This document shows positions 18,194 to 27,700 of a DNA stretch of 64,000 nucleotides, piece after piece. The notes under the pieces are model-generated. The model worked only from the letters and a program-made list of their open reading frames with translations. It was not told the DNA's origin and made no database searches. Location: assembly GCF_019263805.1 (NCBI RefSeq), contig NZ_CP079195.1:375501-439500 (forward strand). Reading direction: 5' to 3'. This DNA comes from Polaribacter sp. NJDZ03 (GTDB lineage: Bacteria; Bacteroidota; Bacteroidia; Flavobacteriales; Flavobacteriaceae). The translations under genes were made by a program, and so were the position numbers. The first letter of the stretch is position 1; each line of letters starts with the position of its first letter.

Positions 18194-18201
18194 CAAAACT
18201 A
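18194..18201 (-). promoter_or_regulatory. Candidate -7 box of tetR (TAGTTTTG on the minus strand)
   Basis: Read on the minus strand this is TAGTTTTG (TAnnTTTG). It overlaps the first half-site of the operator at 18198-18215. The nearest upstream TTG is about 24 bp away, slightly long, so the box is a candidate only. Confidence 0.4.
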
Positions 18202-18215
18202 AACAATCGTTTAGT
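18198..18215. promoter_or_regulatory. TetR operator before tetR
   Basis: ACTAAACAATCGTTTAGT, 21 bp upstream of the tetR start; identical over 18 bp to the core of the site at 17576-17595. Binding here would cover the -7 box, as expected for autorepression. Confidence 0.8.
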
Positions 18216-18430
18216 AATAAAAAAACAATTTGATGTTTTCTTTTAAGTTTTATGATAATATTAAGAAATAGAGAGGTGTTTAGGTGTTAAAAATTCCTGC
18301 ATTCTTAGTCTTTAAAAATAGCGCTAACAAATAAGGTGACTTTTGCTTTCTTGTATAAATTAGTACTTTTTTTGTAGGTTGAGTAATGCTTATCCATTTA
18401 TAGGAATATAGATTAGACTATAAAAGCATC

Positions 18431-18460
18431 TTGAATTAGTGGTAAAAAATGTTATTTTTG
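18431..18460 (+). promoter_or_regulatory. Promoter of the GntR gene
   Basis: TTG at 18431-18433, 19 bp, then TATTTTTG at 18453-18460: an exact match to TTG-N19-TAnnTTTG. The ATG of the regulator begins only 4 bp after the -7 box, so the transcript should be nearly or fully leaderless. Confidence 0.75.
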
Positions 18461-18464
18461 CCAA

Positions 18465-19481
18465 ATGAATGATTTTTTTGAGAAAATTAAAGAGTTGCAA
18501 GACGAAAGCATTAGATCTAAGCACGAGCAACTAGTTAATGGAGTTATTAATGCTATTAACGAAAAAATTGTTAAAAAAGGCGACAAACTTCCTTCTATAA
18601 ATAAAATGGTAAGTGAAATTGGTTTTGCTAGAAAAACAATTGTAAAAGCTTACGAAGATTTAAAAAATAGAGGTATTGTAGAATCTAAAAACTTTAAAGG
18701 GTATTATGTAGCCAACGTAAATACTAAATCTCAATTAAAGGTTGCTTTGTTATTGTTTGCTTTTCAATCTTTTCATGAAGATTTTTACAATACATTTAGA
18801 AAATCTTTAGGTAAAAATTATCAAATAGATATTTTCTTTCATCATAATAATGCAGCTATTTTTAAAAATATATTAGAGACTATAAATGGGAAATATGGTA
18901 TGTATGTAATTGCACCAATACCCAGTAAAGAATCTGCTGTTTTAATAGAACAATTTCCTTCTGAAAAGACATTAATTGTAGATAGATTTATTGACATGCC
19001 AAGCGAGTATTCTTACATTTCTCAAGAATTTGAACTTTCTACATATCATAAGTTAGAGGAGATGCATAGTAGGATTTTAAAGTATGATAAAGTAGTTCTT
19101 TTTTATAGAGATGATTCAGATTATCCGGTAGGAATAAAAAAAGGATTTAATAAGTTTATTAAAGATTATAATATAAAAGGATCTGTACAGAAGACTTATA
19201 AACAAGGAAGTATTAAGTTAAATACATTGTATTTTTTTATTAGTGATTCTAACCTATGGCAAGTGCTAAAAGATTGCAAAGATTTAAATTTTAAAGTTGG
19301 TAAAGACATTGGTATTTTAACCCATAATGATGCCGATTTTAAAGAAATTATTTTTGATGGAATTACAACTATTTCTGCAGATTTTAAACAGATGGCTCTA
19401 GAAGCAGCTAGTTTTGTAAAGCACAGAACTACGGTGCATAAAATTATTCCTTTTAATATAAAAAGAATAGATTCTCTATAG
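18465..19481 (+). CDS. GntR regulator with LacI/PBP1-like sensor domain
   Basis: A 338-residue regulator. Residues 1-75 are a GntR winged helix (KGDKLPSINKMVSEIGFARKTIVKAYEDLKNRG). Residues 80-338 look like a periplasmic-binding-protein/LacI-type sensor (LKVALLLFAF, HEDFYNTFRKSLG, YVIAPIP, DIGILTHND), a design used in Bacteroidetes and in AraR for sensing sugars. It precedes the SusC/SusD locus on the same strand, so it is likely its regulator, with a small carbohydrate or its product as effector. The target sites are not known; see the palindromes at 19627-19664 and 19846-19862. Confidence 0.88.
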   Translation: MNDFFEKIKELQDESIRSKHEQLVNGVINAINEKIVKKGDKLPSINKMVSEIGFARKTIVKAYEDLKNRGIVESKNFKGYYVANVNTKSQLKVALLLFAFQSFHEDFYNTFRKSLGKNYQIDIFFHHNNAAIFKNILETINGKYGMYVIAPIPSKESAVLIEQFPSEKTLIVDRFIDMPSEYSYISQEFELSTYHKLEEMHSRILKYDKVVLFYRDDSDYPVGIKKGFNKFIKDYNIKGSVQKTYKQGSIKLNTLYFFISDSNLWQVLKDCKDLNFKVGKDIGILTHNDADFKEIIFDGITTISADFKQMALEAASFVKHRTTVHKIIPFNIKRIDSL

Positions 19482-19626
19482 TTACTTGCTTATCTTTTAA
19501 TTGATTATAATTTGTCTAATTCTTACCTAATAAGTAGTGTTCTTTTTTTAAATCCCGCGATAGCGGAAACCTAAAATACTTTTCTTCTAATGTTCTTTTG
19601 CCCAATCTGCATTGGGTAAAATTTAT

Positions 19627-19664
19627 CTGTATACCTATTTTAAAATTTATTTACTTGTATACAG
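19627..19664. promoter_or_regulatory. Paired GTATAC palindromes
   Basis: CTGTATAC (19627-19634) and GTATACAG (19657-19664) are inverted copies 22 bp apart, each carrying the self-complementary GTATAC. They are plausible regulator half-sites upstream of susC, or a hairpin. No direct evidence of binding. Confidence 0.35.
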
Positions 19665-19746
19665 GAATACATTTTTCTAATTTTCTATAATTAGATTTAG
19701 CCTCGGCAATCCTTCCTTGTATTGTACTACCATTCATAAAAGTCAT
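19651..19746 (-). other. Possible 31-residue small ORF or gene remnant
   Basis: Minus strand ATG at 19746, TAA at 19651. The peptide starts MTFMNGSTIQG and ends LEKCIPVYK; it reads like real protein (charged helix AEAKSNYRKLEK) rather than AT-rich noise. No family was recognised, there is an in-frame stop directly upstream, and it overlaps one of the GTATAC palindromes. It could be a small gene or the tail of a deleted one. Confidence 0.25.
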
Positions 19747-19841
19747 AATTTATGTTAATATAGTGTGTCTGTTATATTTAATATCAATAATATATTTAAA
19801 ACCTTAAATTTTACGATAAACTCAGTTTATAAGCTAAAAAC

Positions 19842-19871
19842 TTGCGTATAAGAAATTTATACATATATTTG
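19842..19871 (+). promoter_or_regulatory. Promoter of susC
   Basis: TTG at 19842-19844, 19-bp spacer, TATATTTG at 19864-19871: exact Bacteroidetes consensus. Within the spacer is GTATAA-GAAAT-TTATAC (19846-19862), a perfect 6-bp inverted repeat that may be a regulator site. The 5' leader would be about 115 nt. Confidence 0.78.
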
Positions 19872-19993
19872 CAAGTAGCATAGAGTATCACAGTTTGTGT
19901 TTTTTATGAAAAAGTAGCAGTAAAAAATCATAAAAACAATTGACTTTAACGCAAAATTGTGTTTTAACTAACATTAACTTAAATTTTAATTTT

Positions 19994-22900
19994 ATGAATG
20001 AAAAATTATTAAAAAAACTATTCTACACAGCCATATTTCTAGTTGGTTTTGTAGTAAATGCTCAAACTTCTTCTGTAAGTGGAGTTGTTACAGACGGAGA
20101 AGGTCCGCTTCCTGGGGTTAATATTATAATTAAAGGAACAACATTAGGGATTACTTCTGATTTTGATGGAAATTTTACTTTAGATAAAGTAAGTAAAAAA
20201 GATGTGTTAGTATTTAGTTATTTAGGTTTTAAGGCAAAAGAAGTGATTTTTACAGGTCAGAAAACTTTAAACGTTGCTATGGAAGAAGATGCAGCTTCTT
20301 TAGACGAAGTTGTAATTGTTGGTTACGGTACTTCTAGTAAAAGAGAAGCAACAAGTGCGGTTTCTACTATTAAAGGAAAAGATATTGTTAATACAGTTGC
20401 GGGTAACCCAACAAATGCATTACAAGGTAAATTGTCTGGTATACAGGTAGAGGCACCAGGTGGGCAACCAGGAGGATCGCCAAACGTATTTATTAGAGGT
20501 GTTAACTCATTAAGTAATGCAAGTCCTTTATATATTGTAGATGGTTTATTTGTTACAAATATGGATTATGTAAACCCTGCAGATATAGAAGATATTTCTG
20601 TACTAAAGGATGCAGCAGCAGCAGCAATCTATGGTTCTAGAGCTGCAAATGGAGTTATATTGATTAAAACAAATCATGGTAGAAAGAATAGAGAATTAGA
20701 GGTTACTTTTTCTGCTAGAGTTGGTTTTGATACACCAAGTAAAAAATTAGATTTTATTAATGGAGAACAGTATACAGATTATTTAAACCAACGTTTTACA
20801 AATGAAGGTTCTGCAACGCAGGTTACTTACAATGGTGTAAATACAGATTGGCAAGAAGAGTCTTTAAAGTCTGGTATTGTAGAGGATTATGGTGTTTCTA
20901 TTTCTGGTGGTGGAGAGAACTCTTCTTATTTTGGATCATTAAACTATTTTAACCAAGACGGAATTTTAATAGGTTCTGGTTTTAGAAGATTAAATGCAAG
21001 GTTTAATAGTCAACATCAATTTAATAAAGTAAAAATCACACATTCTTTAGGTTTAGCAGAAGGAAAATTACAAAACAATAACTGGTATGGTTTTGATGCA
21101 GTTACGGCACCAACAATTGCTTTAAAAAATGATAACTTAGATGGTGGTTTTGATGGACCAACAGAAGATATTCATGGTCCTGGTGGATTAAATCAATTTG
21201 GTTTGGCTTCATTAGAAGACAATTTAGAAACTACAAGAACTTTATTTACGAGTTTAAAATTAGATTATGAAATAAACGATAATTTTACTGCTTCTGTAAA
21301 TTTTGGAGCAGATTATAGAACAAGACATAGCTACCAATTTACACCAACTTTTTTAATGACAAACCCTGTTGCAAGTGGTAACAGTATAGATCCTGTAAGA
21401 AATGTAAATGAGTTAAATGATTTAACAAATTTTAATAGAGATAATATAAATTTATCTTTTGAGCCTACAATAAATTATAACAAGACTTTTAATGATGTAC
21501 ATAAATTAGATGTTGTTTTAGGGCATACTCGTTTTGTAGAATCGCAAAGTAGTAATGGTTTGTATGGAGAAAATACGGGAGATAATTTAATTAGAGTTCC
21601 AGAAAAATTAAACACACTTACACAAGCTTTGGGTAATAATTCTAAAGCCGTATTGTTGTCTTATTTTGGTAGAGTAAATTATGGTTACGATGGTAAATAT
21701 TTATTTTCTGCAACTGTAAGAAGAGATGCGTCTTCTAGATTTGGAAAGGCAAATAGAGTTGGTTATTTCCCTGCCTTTTCTGGAGCATGGAATTTAAGTA
21801 GTGAAGAATTTTGGAAATCGGAAACAATTAACTTCTTTAAATTAAGAGCTTCTTATGGAGAGTTAGGTTCTTACCCAGATGCAGCTTACCCAACACAAGG
21901 AGTATATGGTAATAGTTCTGCTACAAGTTTTGGTGGTGGTCTTGCAAATGGTTTAGCACAAACAGTTTTAGTTGATGAAAACTTAGTTTGGGAAACGACA
22001 AAAACATTTGATGTTGGTTTTGATATGTCTTTGTTTGATAGTAAAGTAAAGGTAACTGCAGATTACTATTCTAAAAACGTAGAAGATGCTATTGTACCAA
22101 TTAATGTACCATCTACAGCAGGAGTTAGTCAGGCAGTTATTAGAAACGCAGGGTCTTTAGTAAACAATGGTTTCGAATTTGATGTAGCTTACAATAAATC
22201 TGAAGGAGATTTTACATACACAATTGGTACTAATTTTTCATTCAACCTTAAAAACCAAGCAAAAAACATTCCAGCAACAATTCAAGGACCTGCAATAGAT
22301 GAAGATTTAAGAGTTGTTAATGAAACAAGAGAAAATGCACCAGTGGGCGCGTTTTATGGTTGGGTTGTAGAAGATAAAGTAGATCCATTAACAGGTAACT
22401 TTGTAAGAGTAGATACAAATGGAGATTCTATAGTTGATGAAAATGATATTACTCAAATAGGGGACCCTACACCAGATTTTACATACGGTCTTAACTTTAA
22501 AGCAAATTATAAAGAATTCGATTTTTCTTTAGCTTTTAATGGAGTACAAGGAAATGAAATTTACAATGTTGGTCGTTATTACAATATCTTATGGCAAGAT
22601 GGTGGTAAATTATCGGAAGTTTTAAACGCTTGGACCCCAACAAACACAGATACTAATATTCCTGTAGCTACTGTAAATGATGCAGCGGGTAATAGAGCTC
22701 CTTCATCTTTCTTTGTAGAAGATGGTTCTTATTTTAGATTAAAAAACTTAGAAGTTGGTTATAATTTTAATACAGAATCTAATCCTGGTTTAGCTTGGGT
22801 AAAAGACTTAAGAGTTTCTTTTAATGTTCAAAATGTTTTTGTTTTAACAAAATATAGTGGTTATGATCCAGATGTAGCATCTGCTAACGGAGGGCGTTCT

Positions 22901-23023
22901 AATATCAATTCGGGAGTTCCTGGTGTAAGAAATTCAGTAAACCCACTTTTATCAAGAGGTTTAGATTTAAGAGCGTATCCAAATGCACGTACTTTTAGTG
23001 TTGGGTTAAAAGCAACTTTCTAA
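19994..23023 (+). CDS. SusC/RagA-type TonB-dependent outer-membrane transporter
   Basis: 1009 residues from the ATG at 19994 (MNEKLLKKLF). An upstream in-frame TTG at 19940 is rejected since a normal signal peptide (ending near FVVNAQTSS) starts at the ATG. Domains: carboxypeptidase-regulatory-like N-terminal domain (about 27-100; VSGVVTDGEGPLPGVNIIIKGT), TonB box/plug starting DEVVIVGYGTSSKREATSAVS, plug core IRGVNSLSNASPLYIVDG, and a 22-strand barrel ending NARTFSVGLKATF. It imports a ligand across the outer membrane with its lipoprotein partner SusD, whose gene begins 18 bp later. Confidence 0.96.
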   Translation: MNEKLLKKLFYTAIFLVGFVVNAQTSSVSGVVTDGEGPLPGVNIIIKGTTLGITSDFDGNFTLDKVSKKDVLVFSYLGFKAKEVIFTGQKTLNVAMEEDAASLDEVVIVGYGTSSKREATSAVSTIKGKDIVNTVAGNPTNALQGKLSGIQVEAPGGQPGGSPNVFIRGVNSLSNASPLYIVDGLFVTNMDYVNPADIEDISVLKDAAAAAIYGSRAANGVILIKTNHGRKNRELEVTFSARVGFDTPSKKLDFINGEQYTDYLNQRFTNEGSATQVTYNGVNTDWQEESLKSGIVEDYGVSISGGGENSSYFGSLNYFNQDGILIGSGFRRLNARFNSQHQFNKVKITHSLGLAEGKLQNNNWYGFDAVTAPTIALKNDNLDGGFDGPTEDIHGPGGLNQFGLASLEDNLETTRTLFTSLKLDYEINDNFTASVNFGADYRTRHSYQFTPTFLMTNPVASGNSIDPVRNVNELNDLTNFNRDNINLSFEPTINYNKTFNDVHKLDVVLGHTRFVESQSSNGLYGENTGDNLIRVPEKLNTLTQALGNNSKAVLLSYFGRVNYGYDGKYLFSATVRRDASSRFGKANRVGYFPAFSGAWNLSSEEFWKSETINFFKLRASYGELGSYPDAAYPTQGVYGNSSATSFGGGLANGLAQTVLVDENLVWETTKTFDVGFDMSLFDSKVKVTADYYSKNVEDAIVPINVPSTAGVSQAVIRNAGSLVNNGFEFDVAYNKSEGDFTYTIGTNFSFNLKNQAKNIPATIQGPAIDEDLRVVNETRENAPVGAFYGWVVEDKVDPLTGNFVRVDTNGDSIVDENDITQIGDPTPDFTYGLNFKANYKEFDFSLAFNGVQGNEIYNVGRYYNILWQDGGKLSEVLNAWTPTNTDTNIPVATVNDAAGNRAPSSFFVEDGSYFRLKNLEVGYNFNTESNPGLAWVKDLRVSFNVQNVFVLTKYSGYDPDVASANGGRSNINSGVPGVRNSVNPLLSRGLDLRAYPNARTFSVGLKATF

Positions 23024-23041
23024 TAAATAAAAAATAATAAA

Positions 23042-24619
23042 ATGAAAAAACTAAATAAAACAAAATCATTTTTAAGTTTGGCTATAGTTGCAACAATTGT
23101 TTCTCTTATAGGTTGTTCTGAAGATATTTTGGATCAAAAAAACAATAATGCAATTTCTACAGGAAACTTTGGGGCAACCTTAGAACAGGTAGAATCTGCA
23201 GTAAACGGAGCTTTTCATCCAATAACGGGTACTTTTTTCTGGGGAAGAATAGCACATGCAGGTGCATTGTTACGTTCAGATGAGTTTAATATAATTCCGA
23301 ATGGAGGTAACACAGTAATGTCTACTTTTCAGGGAGGACCAGGAAACGGACGATGGGCAACAGAGCCTTGGCAAGAATTGTACAAGTCTATTGCTAGGTG
23401 TAATAATATAATAATTAATACTCCAGATACATTTTCTAGTACAGATATTAATCCGTTATTAGGACAAGCATATTTTTTAAGAGCTTTCGATTATTGGTAC
23501 TTAGTAAACCTTTATGGTAATGTGCCTTTAATTACAGATTTGCCAGATTTTGATAATCTATTAGTAGATCAAGCAGCTCCAGCAGATGTTTGGGCACAAA
23601 TTATTGAAGATTTAAAAATGGCAGAAACAATGTTGCCAGCAACTTGGACAGGAGATAATACGGGTAGACCAACTTCTGGAGCAGCAACTGCTTTAAAAGG
23701 AAAAAGTTACCTATTTATGAAAGAATGGGAAAAAGCGCATACTACTTTAAGTACTTTGGTAGGTAAGTATAGTTTATTACCTGCTTCAGAATTTGGCGAT
23801 AATTTTGGTGTAAATAATGAAAACAATGCAGAATCTGTTTTCGAGTTACAATTCTTAGGGCAATCTAACTTTGTTTGGGGTACAGATATTCCTCAAACTG
23901 GTACAATGGGTAATTATCATATTGATTATGCACCGCCATCTAAATCGCCAGATTTTGGTCACATTGTAAACCCTTGGTTAAAGAAATTATACGAAGACAA
24001 TGGCGATACATTTAGAAGAAATGAAACTTTAGCGTATAATTATCCTGGAGCTACTGGTTACGGTGGTATTGCTTATGCTACAGATTTTGTAGATGATATT
24101 GCAGTAGCAAATGATAACAGTGTAGAACCTATATTTTCTAAAAAATATACAGGTATGGACTTAGGTACAAGAGGTGAAGTAGATTTTCTTGGGACTAATG
24201 TTGGTAACAACTGGAGAATAATTAGATATTCTGATGTATTATTAATGCTTGCAGAATCTTTAAATGAAGATGGTCAAACAGGTAATGCAATTATAAACCT
24301 TAACTTGGTAAGACAAAGACCTGGTTCTGGTTTAGCACTTACAACTGCAATTTCTCAAACAGATGTTAGACAAGCAATTATAGACGAAAGAGCTATGGAA
24401 CTTGCAGGAGAAGGACACCGTTTCTTTGATTTGGTTCGTTGGGGGTTGGCAGAAGATTATTTAGGATCAACGTCTAAACACGTTACAAACGGATCGCAAA
24501 CATATCACCCTAAATCTATAAGTGGCGGTACCTTTCAGTCAGGTAAAAATGAACTTGTTTGGATACCAATATCAGAAAGAGGAACAAACCCAAATTTGAA
24601 TCAAAATTCTGGGTATTAA
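23042..24619 (+). CDS. SusD/RagB-type nutrient-binding lipoprotein
   Basis: A 525-residue lipoprotein with lipobox Cys in LIGCSEDILDQ. The SusD plan is clear: TPR-like helices with QELYKSIARCNNIIINT and AYFLRAFDYWYLVNLYGNVPLIT, and the C-terminal RagB part with NWRIIRYSDVLLMLAESLNE and RAMELAGEGHRFFDLVRWG. It forms the lid of the SusC channel and binds the substrate. SusD pairs usually handle glycans, but also small glycosides; the specificity is not readable here. Confidence 0.96.
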   Translation: MKKLNKTKSFLSLAIVATIVSLIGCSEDILDQKNNNAISTGNFGATLEQVESAVNGAFHPITGTFFWGRIAHAGALLRSDEFNIIPNGGNTVMSTFQGGPGNGRWATEPWQELYKSIARCNNIIINTPDTFSSTDINPLLGQAYFLRAFDYWYLVNLYGNVPLITDLPDFDNLLVDQAAPADVWAQIIEDLKMAETMLPATWTGDNTGRPTSGAATALKGKSYLFMKEWEKAHTTLSTLVGKYSLLPASEFGDNFGVNNENNAESVFELQFLGQSNFVWGTDIPQTGTMGNYHIDYAPPSKSPDFGHIVNPWLKKLYEDNGDTFRRNETLAYNYPGATGYGGIAYATDFVDDIAVANDNSVEPIFSKKYTGMDLGTRGEVDFLGTNVGNNWRIIRYSDVLLMLAESLNEDGQTGNAIINLNLVRQRPGSGLALTTAISQTDVRQAIIDERAMELAGEGHRFFDLVRWGLAEDYLGSTSKHVTNGSQTYHPKSISGGTFQSGKNELVWIPISERGTNPNLNQNSGY

Positions 24620-24654
24620 GATTTTTTTAAGTTGAATTATGTTAATTAAGTGAT

Positions 24655-24682
24655 AAAAGCCAAGCTTTAAAACTTGGCTTTT
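24655..24682 (+). terminator. Hairpin/terminator between susD and the FG-GAP gene
   Basis: AAAAGCCAAG / CTTGGCTTTT with an 8-nt loop and a short T-tract. It lies 36 bp after the susD stop and 23 bp before the next start. Probably a partial terminator that sets a higher level of susCD than of the enzymes downstream. Confidence 0.75.
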
Positions 24683-24705
24683 ATTTACTAAAAACCGTAT
24701 TTATT

Positions 24706-27700
24706 TTGAAATTAAAACTACTTATTTCTAGCTTTATTTTACTGCTCTTTTTAGGATGTTCTTCCAAGAAAGAAAAGAAGACTTTTACGTATATAAATTC
24801 TTCGGAATCTAATATTACGTTTAAAAATACCATTACAGAAAATGATACCTTAAATGTTGTCAATTTTCAATATGTATATAATGGTGGAGGTGTAGGTATT
24901 GGAGATTTTAATAATGATGGTTTATCAGATGTTGTTTTTACAGGAAATCAAGTATCATCAAAAATATACTTAAATCAAAAAGATTTAAAGTTTAAAGATA
25001 TTTCTAAAGCAGCTGGTTTTACAACAAATTCTTGGGTAACAGGTGTTGCTATTGTAGATATTAATGCAGATGGATGGGATGATATTTATTTAAGTGTTGC
25101 GGGTATAAATTGTAAGAATAATTGTAATAATCTTTTATTTGTTAATCAAAAATTAAACGAAAAAGGAATTCCAACTTTTAAAGAGCAAGCAGCAGCATAT
25201 AATTTAAATGATGGTAATTACAGTCAGCAAGCTGTTTTTTTAGATTATGATTCAGACGGAGATTTAGATGTGTTTATAGCACATAATGGAAATGTAAAGT
25301 TTGATAAAAACTCTCCAGTTCCAAAACACTATATGCCTAAAAACTTAGCAGATTATTTATTAAGAAACGATAAAGTAGCAGGTGTAAATCACCCAGTTTT
25401 TACAAACGTTTCAGATACTTTAGGCATTACCTATAAAGGGTTTTCTTTAGGTGTAAACGTACAAGATCTTAACAATGATAATTTACCAGATATTTATGTT
25501 TCTAATGATTTTATTACAGAAGATTTAGTGTATTTAAATAATGGAATAGATGCAAAAACAAAAAAACATTTAGGTTTTAAAGAAGCAAATAAACAGTTTT
25601 TTAATCACCTTACATACAATGCAATGGGTGTGGATATTGCAGATATTAATAATGATGAATTACCAGATGTTATGGTGGTAGACATGTTACCACAAAGTTA
25701 CCAAAGGCAAAAAAGTATGTTGGGTTCTATGAATTATGATAAATATTTAATTTCTAAAAGAAACAATTATACGCCACAATTTATGCACAATACCTTACAA
25801 CTCCATAATGGTTTTGTAAATGATTCTATTTTAAAATCGAGTGAAATTGGTAATTACGCAGGTATTTCTTCTACAGATTGGAGTTGGGCGCCAATTTTAG
25901 CAGATTTTGATAATGATGGCGATAAAGACATGTATATTACAAACGGATATGCAAAAGACATTACAGATTTAGATTTTATCAATTATTCTAATCAGAGTAC
26001 ATTATTTGGTACAGAAGAATCTAAAAGCAAGAAATTATCAGCTTTATTAGCTAAAACACCAAGTGTTTCTATTCCTAATTATTTTTATCAAAACAATACA
26101 AGCTTAAAATTTACAGATGTTAGTACAGATTGGGTTTCCAAAGAAAATTCTTTATCAAACGGAGCAGCATACGCAGATTTTGATAATGATGGAGATTTAG
26201 ATTTGGTTGTAAATAACTTAAATCAAGAAGCTTTTTTAATAAGAAATAATACCATAGAAAATTTTCCAAAAAGCAATTATTTAAAAATTGAGCTAAAAGG
26301 AAACAAAGAAAATAAAGACGCAATTGGTGCAAAAGTCACCCTTTGGTCTCACAATAAAGTACAACAGCAATATCAATCTAAAACAAGAGGTTATTTATCA
26401 TCAGTTGAGTCAAAAATACATTTTGGGTTAAAAGATAGTTTGGTAGATTCTGTACAAGTGATTTGGCCAAGTAAAAAAGTTTCAAAAATTTACAACGTTA
26501 AATCAAATTCTATTTTAAAGGTTGATATTTCTTCAGGGAAAAATCAAGTGATAAAAGAAGAAAAGATAAATAACCTTTTTATAGCAAAACAAGAAGTGTT
26601 TTCTTTTAAACACAAAGAAAACCAGGGACACGATTTTGTTTCTCAACATTTACTAATGCGTCAATTCTCTAAGTTAGGCCCTTGTATTGCTGCTGCAAAT
26701 GTAGATAATAATATAGGTGATGAATTATTTGTTGGTAGTAGCAAAGGACAAGCGTCTACCATTTGGAAACAAAACAAACAAGGTGTTTTTGAAATTCAGC
26801 AAGAGTTAGATTCAGATTTTGAAGATACAAATGCTGTTTTTGTTGATGTAGATAATGACAAGGATTTAGATTTATATGTTGCCAGTGGAGGATCTGAATT
26901 TTCTAAAGGATCTAAGTTTCTACAAGACAGAATTTATATTAATGATGGTAAAGGGCATTTTACAAGAAAAGAAAACGGATTACCAAATACACTAGAAATT
27001 AGCTCTTGTGTAAAACCTTTCGATTTTGATAAAGATGGAGATGTAGACTTTTTTGTTGGTAGTAGAATGATAAAGGGAAGCTATCCATTAGCACCTAAAA
27101 GTCAGTTGTTATTAAATGATAATGGTGTCTTTACTGATACAATTAATAAAGATCTACAAAGTTTAGGAATGATTACGGATGCCGTTTGGGCGGATATAAA
27201 TAAAGATGGTTGGTTCGATTTAGTGGTGGTTGGAGATTGGATGCCCATTACTGTTTTTATCAATAAAAAAGGAAAATTAGAAAAATCTACTTCTAATTGG
27301 TTAAATACTTTAGATGAAAATATAGATACTTCTGGTTGGTGGAATACCATAAAATATGGTGATTTTGACAATGATGGAGATATCGATTTTATAGTAGGGA
27401 ACCAAGGAGAAAATGGTTTTGTAAATCCGAAGAAAAACAAGCCTGTTTGCATCTACAAACAAGATTTTGACGGAAACGGAAGTGTAGATCCAATAATGGC
27501 GCAATACTTTACAGATACTAAAAGGAGTGAAGATTTATTGCCAGTGCATACCAGAGATGATGTAATGAAACAGCTTGTAAAATTAAAGGACACCTATGTT
27601 TCTTATAAAGATTTTTCAAATACCACCTTTAACCAATTATTAAATATAAAAGATCTTGAGAAAGAGACTTTAAAAGCGGCTATTTTTTCTAGTTGTTATA

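Larger units (their letters stand above)
19482..19939. other. Intergenic region between gntR and susC
   Basis: About 460 bp. In order it holds a fragment with a GCGATAGCGGAAA motif (19558-19570), a CCCAAT-CTGC-ATTGGG hairpin (19601-19616) that may end the gntR transcript, paired GTATAC palindromes (19627-19664), a 31-codon open frame on the minus strand, and the susC promoter (19842-19871). There is no further gene. Confidence 0.6.

Noticed and set aside
19601..19616. CCCAAT-CTGC-ATTGGG hairpin as a firm terminator of gntR
   Set aside because: The 6-bp stem is good but neither side has a T-tract; noted only as a possible weak end signal.
19940..19993. Upstream TTG start for susC
   Set aside because: It would place 18 residues before the signal peptide; MNEKLLKK at 19994 is the natural start.
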